64,000 bases of DNA from Hibiscus mutabilis (GCA_019671005.1 CM033719.1:21502750-21566749), one strand, 5' to 3'. Numbered from the stretch's first letter, positions 34,385 to 46,569 are shown. Notes: generated by a model from the sequence alone, not told the origin. Translations and numbers: made by a program.

Positions 34385-37199
34385 AGAAATACTTACGTCA
34401 ATTTTGGTTGGAGTTTCTTCAAAGGTGAATTTCTTCTCCTCTCTTAAAACTAAGGTTCTTTATTGATATTCCCTAGTAGTTGGCTGATATTGGATTGATT
34501 TTAACTTAGTTTTGCAATAGATTTGAAGAATTAATTGATTAATTAAGCTTTTTGATGATTTGCTTAAATATTTGTTTAATTTGATGAAACCTAGAGATTT
34601 TGATTGAGTAGATTCGCATTTTGATAAGGTAAACATAATGTGAAATGAGATTGTTGAAATACATCCCGAAACTATTTGATTGATTAATTTTTAGATGAGT
34701 TTTTAGTGGTTTTTGGGGATGTTATGTGTGTTCTTGTATTGCGGGAGATATAAGGATGTTTAGAGGTGTTCTTAGTTGTGTTTTGACGAGGATTGAATGT
34801 TAGAATCGTAGGGTTGATGATAAGTGTTGGGTGAATGAAGGTTGATGTTGTTTTTAGTAGTTTTGGCTATTTTCAGAATGGTGTTGTTTAGGATGCATGG
34901 CATTATTGTTTGGCAATGAGTGGACTGCATAATGATGCATTTTCCCTTTGGTTTTATGTTGTTAAAACAGGGAACGATCAATGCAAGGTTGCCTAGTTGG
35001 TATATTACTTTTCGGTGGCTCAATTCATGTTGGAGAGCAAAGCAAAGTGTATCGGTGAGTGTATAAATGCGTTAAAGCTCTTTAAAGATTTGATTGATGG
35101 ATCATGAGGATTTAGTTATATCCTAAAAAGCTTAGCTAATCTCAAGCATAATTTTTCCCTATCACGCATTTGAGTATCAGTTTGATATAAGCTTGCGAAT
35201 TTCATGTTTTGGTTTTAAAAGCATGGTTTGATTTACTTATTGTAAATGCATCATTTTGGATTAATATGCAATGTATATCAAAGTTTATGGTTGTCTATGA
35301 GCATTGAGATTTGTTCCTAGAAGGAATGTATTGTTGCCTTTGGCAATGTAGTTTTGCATATGAATGGTTTTGTGAAATGCATTGGAAAACAGTAAGTAAA
35401 TGTAGTTGAAAATGCTATATGGCTATGTGACATATATGAAAAAGTATCGGATATAGTTGGCATGCCATAGGGCTTAAAGTGCACTATAATATTATGTTGA
35501 TCGTTCTGAGGCTCTTGAGGTATAGTGGTATGGCTACTCGAGCTGATGGTATTCTTCAATTTCTTGCAATAGGGGTGAGCCTATTATTGGTGGTAGAGTT
35601 AAGTCTATCACGACAAGTAGGGATGAGCCTATCTCGGGCCAAACTGAGAATAGGTGGCGATAAGTCCACCGAGGAAATATGTGTATCTTATGTGTTGTAA
35701 TAAACATTCTATTTTTGTATGAAAGGATAGAGGTGAGTCTATTCGGGGTCACAATACTTGCCAATATATGAGATATATGAGACATATGATATCTATGAAA
35801 AGAGTTTTAATGCATATGGTTGTTATGCATGATACATTTTAGAAACAAAGAGGAGAATACTTTGGTTTGACTAAGCATGCTTTTCACTTCAAATGTTATT
35901 TGGTTTCAAAAGGGTTTCGAAATGCATCAATGTTTTGACTATGAGCAACCTCACTAAGCATTTGTGTGCTTACTCTTCCTTTTCCCATTGATACAAAGAA
36001 ATAGAGTTGAAGGGCAGCATTCTCTTGGCAAGGAAGGTCCAAGAATACGACAACCACTTGAGTATGGGAACTTAGTTTTAATTCAGTTAATAAGGCAATG
36101 TGTTACCTTGTTATTGGGGGTTTTGTAATCTGGATTTTATTGTGTTGTGTAGGTTTATATGTTGTGGTTTGATTGAATACTATGTTGATAGATTGAAGCA
36201 TGATTGATAATTGTTTGCCATATGAGCTTGATGTTAGGAGGCTTACCTAGTTTGGCATATAGGTTGTGAATGCTTATGCTCTAATGGTTCAAGCATGCTT
36301 AAAATGGTACCAATGATCAATTGATGTGATGCCAATGTTGAATTATGCCTTGGATCTCTTTTGAGTGTTAGATTGGAATAATTTTAGGAAGCATGTCTAT
36401 AGTATTGTAATGTGATACAATTCATCTTTAATTGCTTCTTTTGTTGAGGGTTTTTGGCTTGTTTTGGTCCCTAGTTTTATGGTGTTTATGTATGAGTTTA
36501 ATCTACACATGTTTAGAGTATCAATTGAGTGATAAACCAACAAAATTGGACATTTTAGGTCTAGGGGTATCGATACCCGATCCCAGTATCAGTACGCCCC
36601 TTTGGAAAATTAGCCTTGGTATCGATGCTCAAGGAGGTATATCGGTACGAGTTTTAGCTACTAAAATTTGGGATTTTGGTATTTTAGCATGGGCATTGAT
36701 ACTCGGGGAAGGGTATCGGTATGCCCTTTTGAAAATTTTTCCTACTATCGATACCCTATCCCGAGTAACGGTACCAAATGCATTATTTTCAGTTAAAGAG
36801 ATGGCATGGTTTTAAATTCTTCCATTTTGGTCCCTATTTCGTATGTATGCAAATTGAATGTGTTTAGTTGATCGATTTTATCTAAAATTTGACAAGTATA
36901 CATGTAACCTGATTAATTAAGGATTGGTAACTTCAAATTTAAGTAAGTCTTTGTATTTTTTTAGATTTACATTTTGGTCCCTAAATTACTATTTGTATGA
37001 TTAGATGTTAATCTGACACCATTTCTGTTGAGTTTGTAACCGCTGTGAGTATGTACACCCTAGGTCATTAGGTTTCATCTACATAAGATAAAAGGAAAAA
37101 TAGACCTAATTCGAGTTAATTATCTCGGGTTTGTTTTGGCAGACCCAATGTAACTCGCTCAGTTCAGTCTGCCGTCTAGGTCTAGTCAAGGGGGTTACA
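34385..37199 (+). repeat. T3 5' LTR, right part
   Basis: Resumes with AGAAATACTTACG and stays collinear with 43778-46569 of the 3' LTR through the GTATCGATAC cluster (36560-36780) to GGGGTTACA at 37199. ORF-like stretches (36432-36815, 35479-35700) are noncoding LTR. Confidence 0.92.
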
Positions 37200-37204
37200 T
37201 TTGG

Positions 37205-37216
37205 TGGTATCAGAGC
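37205..37216 (+). promoter_or_regulatory. T3 primer binding site (tRNA-iMet)
   Basis: TGGTATCAGAGC, complementary to initiator tRNA-Met, five bases after the 5' LTR end. Confidence 0.95.
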
Positions 37217-37440
37217 TAGGTTTACGATTGTTGGGTGTTGTTATTGAATTTTTTATTGATATTTTATTGTTCGTATACATGATTATGAATGATGTTGAAG
37301 ATATCTATTGTGGTGGGGTATAAAGGGAATACATTAGCTATTACCGTGGTTTTAAAATGATTTTTATGGTTTTCTTGGATTCTTTTTCGAATGCTAGCTT
37401 AACTCTATTTTGTTGGTGTATGGTGTAGGCTATTGTAAGT

Positions 37441-37970
37441 ATGCCTCCAAGATGTGAGACTTGAGCTACTACGAATAATGTTGGGGATGGGCAGAACAAC
37501 TGGGAAGTATTGGTTCCTCACAATCTTTTACCTCCTCCTCCACCTATTCTTCCTGTTGGTGCTGGGTTTGGGGGTGTACCTCAGGCTTCGCAAGGGCCAA
37601 TTTTTAGTGATATGGCATCGTTGATCCAAGCAATGACGGGAGCTTTTCAGGCAACGATAGCTGAAGTACATGTGCAAGCACCAGCGCCTGCAATGGGCAT
37701 TAACCATGTGTTGCTGTTGGAACGTCTTTATAGCTTGGAAGGTATAGAATTCAGAGGGTTGAATCTTGAGGCGGCTGAGGAGTGGTTGGATAGTACCATC
37801 CATATTTTGGGTCAAATAGAGTCTAACGATGCGGGTAAGCTGGGTTGTACCATATCTTTGTTGCACGGTGATACTTATCATTGGTGGGTAACCACGATTG
37901 CTGGAGTTTCGTATGATGATGTAATTGGGAATTCTTTTGGGAAGCTTTCAAGAAGAAGTATCTCAGCCTG
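37441..37970 (+). pseudogene. T3 gag, first (truncated) copy
   Basis: ATG at 37441 opens MPPRCET, then TGA where the second copy has AGA; the sense continues in frame with proline-rich NLLPPPPPILP, then a Gag core (LYSLEGIEFRGL, AAEEWLDSTIHILGQIES, LLHGDTYHWWVTT). It ends at 37970, where the frame runs straight into LTR sequence at a GCAGTATC junction. So this copy holds only the first ~175 codons of Gag. The stop is in the tail of a duplication, not the original 3' end. It cannot make Gag. Confidence 0.88.
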
Positions 37971-38478
37971 CAGTATCGATACGAGTTTTAGCTACTAGAA
38001 TTTGGGATTTTTGTATTTTATCAAGGTATCGATACTTGGGAAGGGTATCAGTACGCCTCTTTGAAAATTAGGCATGCTATCAATACCCTATCCAAGGTGA
38101 TATTTTCAGTTAAAGAGATGGAATGGTTTTAAATTCTTCCATTTTGGCCCATGTTTCGTATGTATGCAAATTGAATGTGTTTAGTTGATCAGTTTAAGCT
38201 AAAATTTGACAAGTATGCATGCAACCTAATTATTTAAGTATTGGTAACTTCGAATTTAAGTAAGTCATTATAATTTTCTAGATTTACATTTTGGTCCCTA
38301 AATTGCTATTTGTACGATTGGATGTTGATCGACCCTAGGTCATTAGGTTTTCTCTGGGCAAGATAAAAAGAAAAAATAGACCTAATTCGAGTTAATTATT
38401 TCAAGTTTGTTGATCGACCCTGGGTCATTAGGTTTTATCGGTTCGGTCTAGCATCTAAGTCAGGTTGAAAGGGTTACA
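37971..38478 (+). repeat. Duplicated LTR segment inside T3
   Basis: It begins CAGTATCGATACGAGTTTTAG, matching the 5' LTR from about 36640, and runs to GGGTTACA at 38478. It carries internal deletions (for example around 38330, relative to 37020-37070). It is the start of the second unit of a ~1.3-kb tandem duplication (LTR end, primer site, gag start). Confidence 0.88.
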
Positions 38479-38483
38479 TTTGA

Positions 38484-38495
38484 TGGTATCAGAGC
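38484..38495 (+). promoter_or_regulatory. Second tRNA-iMet primer site in T3
   Basis: TGGTATCAGAGC repeated as part of the tandem duplication, five bases after the duplicated LTR end, with the same spacing as the first site. Confidence 0.9.
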
Positions 38496-38720
38496 CAAGT
38501 TTGCGATTGTTTAGTGCTGATGTTGGATTTTTTATTAATATTTTATTGTCCGTATACATGATTATGAATGATGTTGAAGATATCTGTTGTGGTGGGGTAT
38601 AAAAGGGAACACATTGCCTATTACCTTAGTTTTAAAATGGTTTTTAAGGTTATCTTAGATCCTTCGTTGAATGCTAACTTAACTCTATTATGTTGTTGTA
38701 TGGCGTAGGCTATTGTAAGT

Positions 38721-39900
38721 ATGCCTCTAAGACGTGAGACTAGAGCTACTATGAATAATGTCGTGGATGGGTAGAACAACGTGGAAGGATTGGTTCCTCA
38801 CAATCCTTTACCTCATTTTCCACCTATTCCTCATGTTGGTGCTGGGGTTGGGGTGTACCTCAGGCTCTGCAAGGGCTAAGTTTTGGTTATACGACATCGT
38901 TGATCCAAGCAATGACGAGAGCTTTTCAGGCAACGATAGCTAAAGTGCATATGTAAGCACCAACGCTTGCAATGGTCGTTAACCATAGGTTACCATGGAA
39001 CGTCTTCGTAGCTTGGGAAGTGTAGAATTCATAGGGTTGAATCCTAAGGCGGCTAAGGATTGGTTGGAGAGTACCATCCGTATTCTAGGTCAGATACAAT
39101 ATAATCATGCGGTAAGCTGGGTTACACAGTATCTTTGTTGCACGGTCATGCTTATCATTGTTGGGTAACCACGATTGCTAGAGTTCTGAATGATAATGTG
39201 AATTGGGAATTCTTTCAAGGATCTTTCAAGAAGAAGTATATCAGTCCGCAGTATCAAGATGCCAAAAAGCAAGAGTTTATGTCGTTGATGCAAGGTGGCA
39301 TGTCGGTGTTTGAGTATGAGGTAAAATTTGTCAGCATGAGTCAATATGCTTCTGAGCTAGTTCTGGATGATCATCAGAGGTGTGATAGGTTCTGTTATGG
39401 ACTTGTTAATGACATCAAGACATATTTGTTGGCCATAGATTACATGGATTTTGATGTGTTGGTCAACAGGGCCAAGGATATATTGAGCAATCCATGGATG
39501 GTCTGGTACAAGCTGTGGATATGGATACAGGGAAGAGAACCATTTAGTTTAGCTATACTAAAAGACAGAACAAGAGGTCGCATAACAAGCAATACAAGCC
39601 ATATCACAAGCGTGGTGGCGGTAGTGGCTATAATCAGGGTGTATATGTTGCTACTATGAGCGTTATGGGAGACGACATTCGGGTATATGCTGAGGAGTAA
39701 CACCTGGAGCTTGTTGGGGGTGCAGATCATCTGATCATCTAAAGCGTGATTGTCCGCGCAAGAGAGGCACTAGCATAGGCTGCTATTGTACCTGCTAGAG
39801 GCTGAGGCCGTGGCAGGGATAATTTTCAAAAACGTGATGATGGTCAGAAGATTGTGGCTCATACAGTTATTGTTTAACCAGAGAATGGTGGGCCAACTCG
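38721..39900 (+). pseudogene. T3 gag, second copy with zinc knuckle
   Basis: ATG at 38721 (MPLRRETRATMNN) then an in-frame TAG. The Gag core is read in frame 39135-39659: GHAYHCWVTTIARVL, FKKKYISPQYQDAKKQEF, RFCYGLVNDIKTYLLA. After shifts, a CX2CX4HX4C zinc knuckle is intact at 39712-39753 (CWGCRSSDHLKRDC). Compared with the first copy, this unit retains the original downstream sequence and leads to pol. It is inactive because of the early stop and the shifts. Confidence 0.88.
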
Positions 39901-39959
39901 AGTTTATGCTCATCAAGTGGACCGCAATGACACTGATATGATCGCAAGTACTTTTACCT

Positions 39960-40170
39960 TGTAATCTTTGTCATTTTTTTCTTTGGTTGATTCGAGTTCC
40001 ATGCATTCATACATCCTAAGTGAGCATGCACAGTTATTAGATATTCTTGTTGAGATTTTGGATGTTGGTATATTGGTAACTAGTTTTTTTGGTCAGACGG
40101 TTACTGTTAGAAGGTTATATAGGAGCTGCCCTTTGGTTGTTCAAGGCTATGTGTTTGCCATGAATTTTTG
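39960..40170 (+). pseudogene. T3 aspartic protease
   Basis: A 67-codon frame with SLVDSSSMHSYILSEHA where the family has LIDSGSTHSYI. The catalytic Asp is present, but the following Gly of the D-S/T-G signature is Ser, so the enzyme would be dead. The downstream strands (VRRLYRSCPLVVQGY) fit the family. It lies in the usual place between the zinc knuckle and RT. Confidence 0.82.
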
Positions 40171-40429
40171 ATAGAGTTGCCATTTCATGGTTTTGATGTT
40201 ATTTTGGGTATGGATTGACTAAGAGAGCATAAAGAGATTATGGATTATGAATCCAAAAGGATTTCTTTGAGGCTTGCCGATGATTACGAGGTTGTGGTGG
40301 TTGGCAAGAATGTTAAGTTCTTGTCTAACGTCGTTTTGGCTACGCAAGCTAAAAAGATAATGCAAGTGGGTTTCCAAGCCTATTTGGAAATTGTGATAGA
40401 TCCAGATATCAAAAGGGTTCGAGTGTAGG

Positions 40430-41390
40430 ATATTTGGACTGTGTGTGATTTTCCAGAAGTGTTTCCTGAAGAGTTGCTTCAATTATTGCCAGATAAGGAG
40501 GTAGAGTTCAACATTAAGATGTACTCGAGTACGACTCTAGTTTCTATTACTCCATATCGTATGGCACTGAAAGAGATAAAAGAACTGAAGACTCAACTCT
40601 AAGAGTTGTTAGATCGAGGGTTCATCTGACCTAGTGTTTCACCTTAGGGTGCACTAGTTCTTTTTATGAAGAAGAAGAATGTAACAATGCATATGTGCAT
40701 TGATTACCGATAATTAAATAAGTTGACGATTAAAAACAAGTATTCGTTGCCTTGGATAGATGATTTGTTTGATCAATTCTATGGGGCAGTTGTGTTTTCG
40801 AAGATTGGTTTGAGATAAGGGTATTATTAATTGAATTTTAAGGAAGCGAATGTACCGAAAACTACTTTTTGCATGAGGTATGAGCATTATGAATTTTTGG
40901 TGATGTTTGGTTTGACTAATATCCCAGCTACTTTCATGGATATGATGAATAGAGTGTTCTATGAGTATCTCAATCAATTTGTAGTTGTATTTATTAATGA
41001 TATCCTTGTGTACTCTCGTACTGGGAAGGAACATGATCGGCATTTACAGATTACGTTTCAAGCTTTGATGGGTCGTCATTTTTATGCTAAGGTGAGTAAG
41101 TGTGAGTTTTGGCTTAATAAAGTGATGTTTCTTGGTCATGTTGTTTCGATAGAGGGTATTTGTGTTAATCCTCAAAAGAATGAGGATATCCTTAATTAGA
41201 AACAACCTAAGTCGGTATCTAAGGTTTGTAGTTTTCTTGATTGGTCTGGATATTATCGTTGTTTTGTGGATGGATTTTTTAGTATTGTCGCTCCGTTGAT
41301 GAAATTGTTGCAAAAGAATGTTCCTTATGTGTGGACGGAGAGTCAATAGTGTAGTTTTGAGAAGTTGAAAGAGGTTTTGACTCATGCTCC
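40430..41390 (+). pseudogene. T3 reverse transcriptase
   Basis: It runs from the spacer (DFPEVFPEELLQLLPDKEVEF) through RT: CIDYR, NKLTIKNKYSLPWIDDLF, EFLVMFGLTNIPATFMDMMN, and KCEFWLNKVMFLGHVV in frame 40831-41199. The catalytic box reads VVFINDILVYS: the first Asp of the DD pair is Asn, a G-to-A change that alone would kill catalysis. Stops interrupt at positions where related proteins have Q, R or W (for example TQL.ELLDRGFI.PSVSP), mostly explained by single C-to-T or G-to-A changes. The block is old and nonfunctional. Confidence 0.92.
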
Positions 41391-41765
41391 TGTCCTAATT
41401 TAACCCAAGTCTGGTAATGAGTTTGTAATCTACAGTGATGTGTCCTATATTGGTTTGGGTTGTGTGTTGATGCAAGATAGAAAGGTTGTAGTTTATGCGT
41501 CAAGGCAATTGAAAGTTCATGAACACAAATACCTGACTCACGATCTAGATATTGCAGCGGTTGTGTTTACTTTGAAGATTTTGAGACATTATCTTTATGG
41601 TGAGAAGTGTATCATTTACACCGATCACAAGAGTTTGAAGTATTTGATGTCTCAAAAGGAGTTGAATCTTAGGCAGCAAAGGTGGATTGAGTTGCTTAAA
41701 GATTATGACTTGTCAACTGATTATCATCTCGGAAAAGCCAATGTAGTAGCAGATGAATTAATTCG
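41391..41765 (+). pseudogene. T3 RNase H
   Basis: Frame 41440-42090 opens in the RNase H domain: YIGLGCVLMQDRKVVVYASR, HKYLTHDLDIAAVVFTLK, YTDHKSLKYLMSQKELNLRQ, RRWIELLKDYDLSTDYH. The first acidic site is in YSDVSY (normally YSDASH) and the others are recognisable, with E of DLELAAV changed to D. It continues without a break into the linker before integrase. Confidence 0.9.
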
Positions 41766-43060
41766 TAAGGCTGCTGTTGAGCTTAGGGTAATATTTGCAA
41801 GTTTGAGTGTGACACAGGAAGGTGGATTATTGGCTAAATTGCAAATTAAGCCTACATTGTATCAAATTATTAAAGTGAGGCAACCGTATGATGATTCTTT
41901 GGTTCCATATGTTAAGGATATTTTGGATGGTAATCTGACAAATTTCCATTTTGATGATGATGGTGTTTTGTGCTTTAAAGGTCAAATAGTTGTTTTGGAA
42001 GATTCAGAGCTGAGGCGCACTATTTTGACTAAAGCTCATTCCAGTCCTTTGCTATGCATCCTGGTAGTACCAAGATGTACTGGGATTTGAAGGAATTGTA
42101 TTATTGGGTTGGCTTGAAGAAGGATGTATCCAAGTTTGTTTCCCGTTGCATGGTATGTTAACGAGTTAAGGCTAAACATTAGTTTCCTTGTGGGTTGTTG
42201 CAACCTGTTCAGATTTCGAAATGGAAGTGGGAAAAGATTACCATGGATTTTGTGACGGGTTTGCTTTTGACAGCGTCCAAAAAGGATTTGATATGGATGA
42301 TTATTGATCATTTTACGAAGTGTGTGCACTTCTTTGTTGTGCATATGACGTATACGTTAGACAAGTTGGCGGATATGTATATTGCTAAGATTATAAGGTT
42401 GCATGGGGTTCTTAAGTCGATTATATCGGATAGGGATTCATATTTTACATCAAGGTTTTAGGAAAACCTTCAGACAGTTGTGAGTACAGGGCCTAATTTT
42501 AGTACAGCCTATCATCCTCAGACGAATGGTCAGTCTGAACGTGTTATTCAGATTTTGGAGGATATGTTAAGATATTGTATCATTGAGTTTCAAATGGCTC
42601 CCTATGAGGCTCTTTATGGTCGTAGATGTCGTACGCCTCTTTGTTGGGCAGAAACGGGCAAGAAAGGGCCCGATTTGCTTAAGGATACGAATGAGAAGGT
42701 GGAACTCATTTGTGAAAAGCTTAAGGTGGCTTCGAGTCGGCAAAAATCTTATGCAGATTTGAAGTGAAGAGAGATTGAATATGAAGTAGGTGATAAAGTG
42801 TTTTTAAAGGTTTCTCCTTGGAAGAAGGTGATGAGGTTTGGGCGTAAGGGTAAGCTAAGCCCTAGGTTCATTGGACCTTATGAGGTGATTGAGCGTATTG
42901 GTCCAGTTGCGTATAGATTCAAGTTACCGATTGAGCTTGAAAAGATGCATGATTTTTTCCATGTGTCAATGTTCTGGAAGTATAGATCAGATCCATTGTA
43001 TGTTGTGTCTGTTAAGGAGATTGAGTTGCTACCAGAGTTAGCTTCTAATGAAGAACCAAT
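41766..43060 (+). pseudogene. T3 integrase
   Basis: The HHCC region is read across a shift near 42050-42180 (AHSSPFAMHPG, DLKELYYWVGLKKDV, RCMVC). The core is in frame 42195-42461: KWEKITMDFVTGL, IIDHFTKCVHFF, KSIISDRD; the next block, STAYHPQTNGQSERVIQILE in frame 42480-42767, carries the catalytic Glu. About 28 codons are missing in frame after CIIEFQ (near 42590), removing the usual ..WE..LPLIEFAYNNSYQ.. stretch. The C-terminal GRKGKLSPRFIGPYEVIE module follows (42798-43130). Stops occur at 42459-42461 and 42765-42767. Confidence 0.9.
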
Positions 43061-43220
43061 AAGGATATTGGATTCTAGTACTAAAGTCCTCTGTGGTAAG
43101 ACTATTGAGTTGGTTAAGGTGTTGTGGTGATATCGAGGAGTTGAAGAAGCTACGTAGGAGACGAAAGCTGATATGAAGGAACAATTTCCTCATCTCTTTC
43201 CTTCAGGTAAATTTTGAGGA
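43061..43220 (+). pseudogene. T3 chromodomain
   Basis: After the integrase tail (RYRSD-like KYRSDPLYVV), the frame gives EEPIRILDSSTKVLCGKTIE, LVKVLW, then after a shift RGVEEAT.ETKADMKEQFPHLF. This is the chromodomain of the Tekay lineage, which binds chromatin. A TGG-to-TAG change replaces the Trp of the EATWE motif. Confidence 0.85.
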
Positions 43221-43245
43221 TAAAATTTCTTAAGTGCGAGAGAGT
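43221..43245 (+). promoter_or_regulatory. T3 polypurine tract region
   Basis: TTAAGTGCGAGAGAGT precedes the 3' LTR, with TTTTGAGGATAAAATTTC before it. It matches the Tekay pattern but is less G-rich than in T1 and T2 (G lost to C/A changes). Confidence 0.75.
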
Positions 43246-46200
43246 TGTAACACCCCAAAAATAAGGTTAGAAGGTTTAGGGGTTTGATTGGGTTTGGTTC
43301 GGACCTGTTAAACTGGATTAATGGATTAAATATATTTCGGGTGAAATTAAAATATAAAAATAGGAATTTTTAATAATTGGCAAAGGGTTTTATTTTTTCT
43401 AAAAGGTGTTTAGTCATTATATTAAACATTTTTGGGTTTTAATTAAAAGCCAATTTAATATAATTAAATGGACTTTTGATTTGGTGACTGAAATGTAAAC
43501 TTTGCAAAACTATTTTAGTGACTATTTTGTAAATGGGCCAATACTAAGAATCCTTAGAGAGCTATTATTTTCTAATGTTTTAATAAAAAAATGCCACCTT
43601 AATTGAGTAAGGAGTTGACGGTTAATTGGTTTCTAAATCATTTTCCTATTTTTTAAATTTTCTCTCCTTATTTTTCCTCACTTTCCATTTTAATTTCCAA
43701 ACAAGATTTTTAGAATTCCTCGTTGATTTTCAATGGAGAAAATATCATTTGATTCTACTTTTGATTCCTGATTTCAAGGAAATACTTACGTTAATTTTGG
43801 TGGGAGTTTCTTCAAAGGTGAATTTCTTCTTCTCTCTTAAAACTAAGGTTCTTTATTGATTTTCCCCCAATAGTTGGTTGATATTGGTTTGATTTTAACT
43901 TAGTTTTGCAATGGATTTCAAGAATTGATTGATTAATTGAGATTTTTGATGATTTTCTTAAAGATTTGTTTAAGTTAATGAAACCTAGAGATTTTGATTG
44001 GGTACACATTTTGATAAGGTAAACATAATGTGAAATGAGATTGTTGAAATAAATCCCGAAACTATTTGATTGATTAATTTTTAGGTGAGTTTTTAGTGGT
44101 TTTGGGGGATGTTATGTGTGTTCTTGTATTTCTGGAGGTATACGGATGTTTAGGAGGTGTTCTTGGTTGTGTTTTGATGAGGATTGAATGTTAGAATCGT
44201 AGGGTTGATGATAGGTGTTGGGTGAACGAAGATCAATGTTGTTTTCGGTAGTTTTGGCTATTTTCGGAAGGGTATTGCTAAGGATGCATGGGATTATTGT
44301 TTGGCAGTGAGTGGAATGCATAATGATGCATTTTCCCTTTGGTTTTATGTTGTTAAAACAGGGGACGATCAAGGCAAGGTTGCCTAGTTGCATACATCGC
44401 TTTTTGGTGGCTCGATTCGCGTTGGCGAGCAAAGCGACGTGTATCAGTGAGTGTATAAACGAGTTAAAGCTCTTTAAAGGTTTAATTATTGGATCATAGA
44501 GGTTTAGTAATAGCCTAAAAAGCTTAGCTAAGCTCAAGCGTAAGTTTTCCCTATTTTGCCTTTGAGTATCGGATTGATATGAGCTTGCGGATTTCATGTT
44601 TTGGTTTTAAAGGAATGGTTTGATTTACTTACTGTAAATGCATCGTTTTGGATTAATATGCAATGTATATTAAAGTTTATGGATTCCTATGAGCATTGAG
44701 AATTGTTCCTAGAATGAATGTATTGTTGCCTTTAGCAATGTGGTTTTGCATATGAAACGATTTTGTGAAATACATTAGAAAATAGTAAGCAAATGTATTT
44801 AAAAATGGTTTATTGGCTATGTGCCATAAATGAAAAAGTATCAGATATAGTTGGCATGCCATAGGGTTTAAAGTGCACTATAATATTAAGTCGATTGCTC
44901 CGCGGCTATTGAGGTATAACGGTATGGCTACTTGGGCTGATGGTATTCTTCAGTTTCTTGCAATAGAGGTGAGCCTATTGCTGGTGGTAGAGGTAAGTCT
45001 ATCACAACGGGTAGGGGTGAGCCTATCCCGGGCCAAAGTGAGAATAGGTAGAGATAAGTCCACCAAAAAATCTGTGTACCCTATATGTTGTAATAAACAC
45101 TATGTTTTTGTATGAAATGATAGAGGTGAGTCTATCCGGGGTCGCAATACTTGCCAATATATGAGATATATGAAAAGAGTTTTGATGCATATGGTTGTTT
45201 TGCATGATACATTTTGGAAACAAACGGGAAAATACTTTGGTTTGACTAAGCATGCTTTTCACTTTAAATGTTATTTGGTTTCGAACGGTTTTTAAAATGC
45301 ATCAATTTTTGACTATGAGCAACCTCAGCAAAAATTGTGTGCTTACACTCTCTTTTCCTATTGATACAGAGAAATAGAGTTGAAGGACAGCATTCTCTCA
45401 GCAAGGAAAGTCCAAGAATACGACAACCACTTGAGTGTAGGAACTTAGTTTTAATTCGGTTAATAAGGCAATGTGTTACCTTGTTATTGGGACTTTGTAA
45501 TCTGGATTTTATTGTGTTGTGGAGGTTTATATGTTGTGGTTTGATGGACTGCTATGTTGATGGATTGAAGCATGATTGATGGTTGTTTTCCATATGAGCT
45601 TGATGCTAGGAGGCTTACCTAGCTTTGCATATAGGTTGTGAATGCTTATGATTATGCTCTAATGGTTCAAGCATGCTTAAAATGGTACCAATGATTAATT
45701 GATGTGATGCCAATGTTGAATTATGCCTTGGATCCCTTTTGAGTGTTAGATTGGAATGATTTTAGGAAGCATGCCTCGAGTATTGTGATGTGATACAATT
45801 TATCTTTAATTGTTTTTGTTGTTGAGGGTTTTTGGCTTGTTTTGGTCCCTAGTTTTATGGTGTTTATGTATGAGTTTGGTCTAAGCATGTTTAGAGTATC
45901 AATTGAGTGTTAAACCATCAAAATTGGACATTTTAGGTCCAGGGGTATCGATACTCGATCCCCTGTATCAGTATGCCCCTTTGGAAATTATCCTTGGTAA
46001 CGATACTCGATGAGGTGTATGGGTACGAGTTTTAGCTACTAGAATTTGGAATTTTGGTTTTTTTTCCTGGGTCTTGATACTTGGAGTAGGGTATCAGTAC
46101 GTCCCTTTGAAAATTAGGCCAACTATCGATACCTATCCCGAGTACTGATACCCAAGGAATTATTTTCAGTTAAAGAGATGGCATGGTTTTAAATTCTTCT

Positions 46201-46569
46201 ATTTTGGTCCCTATTTCGTATGTATGCAAATTGAATATGTTTAGTTAATCAGTTTAAGCTGAAATTTGAAAAGTATGCATGTAACCTGATTAATTAAGGA
46301 TTGTAACTTTGAATTTAAGTATGTCCTCGTAAATTTCTAGATTTATGTTTTGGTCCCTAAATTGCTATTTGTAATGTTGATCTGACACCGTTCCGATCGA
46401 GTTTGTAATCGCTGCGAGTATGTACACCCTAGGTCATTAGGTTCCATCTAGACAAGATAAAAAAGAAAAAATGGACCTAATTTGAATTAATTGTTTCGGA
46501 TTTGTTTCAGCAAACCCAATGTAACTCGCTCGATTCGGTCTGGCGCCTAGGCCAGGTCGAGGGGGTACA
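43246..46569 (+). repeat. T3 3' LTR
   Basis: It starts TGTAACACCCCAAAAAT and ends GAGGGGGTACA, 3324 bp, followed by the TTTTC target duplication. It is uninterrupted, so it provides the pre-insertion site of the copia element at about 43778. A GTATCGATAC copy is at 45945-45954. No gene is inside; the longest frame (44112-44597 minus) is noncoding. Confidence 0.93.

Larger units (their letters stand above)
10128..46569 (+). mobile_element. T3: Ty3/gypsy Tekay/Del chromovirus, full structure, TSD TTTTC
   Basis: Plus-strand element with long LTRs, a tRNA-iMet primer site, gag, protease, RT, RNase H, integrase and chromodomain, a polypurine tract and a 3' LTR. TTTTC flanks it (10123-10127, 46570-46574). 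The LTR starts TGTATCACCCC in the 5' copy and TGTAACACCCC in the 3' copy, and ends GGGGTTACA or GGGGTACA. A Ty1/copia element split its 5' LTR. The 5' LTR is about 3.38 kb net and the 3' LTR is 3324 bp. Coding regions carry many stops and shifts, so the element is dead. A duplicated LTR-gag segment (37971-39250) is an added oddity. Confidence 0.9.

Noticed and set aside
36432..36815. 127-codon plus frame with hydrophobic start
   Set aside because: Crosses the GTATCGATAC cluster of the T3 LTR; not preserved in the 3' LTR.
44112..44597. 161-codon minus frame in T3 3' LTR
   Set aside because: Lies wholly in LTR; the partner LTR has the homologous frame broken (only 83 codons at 34772-35023).
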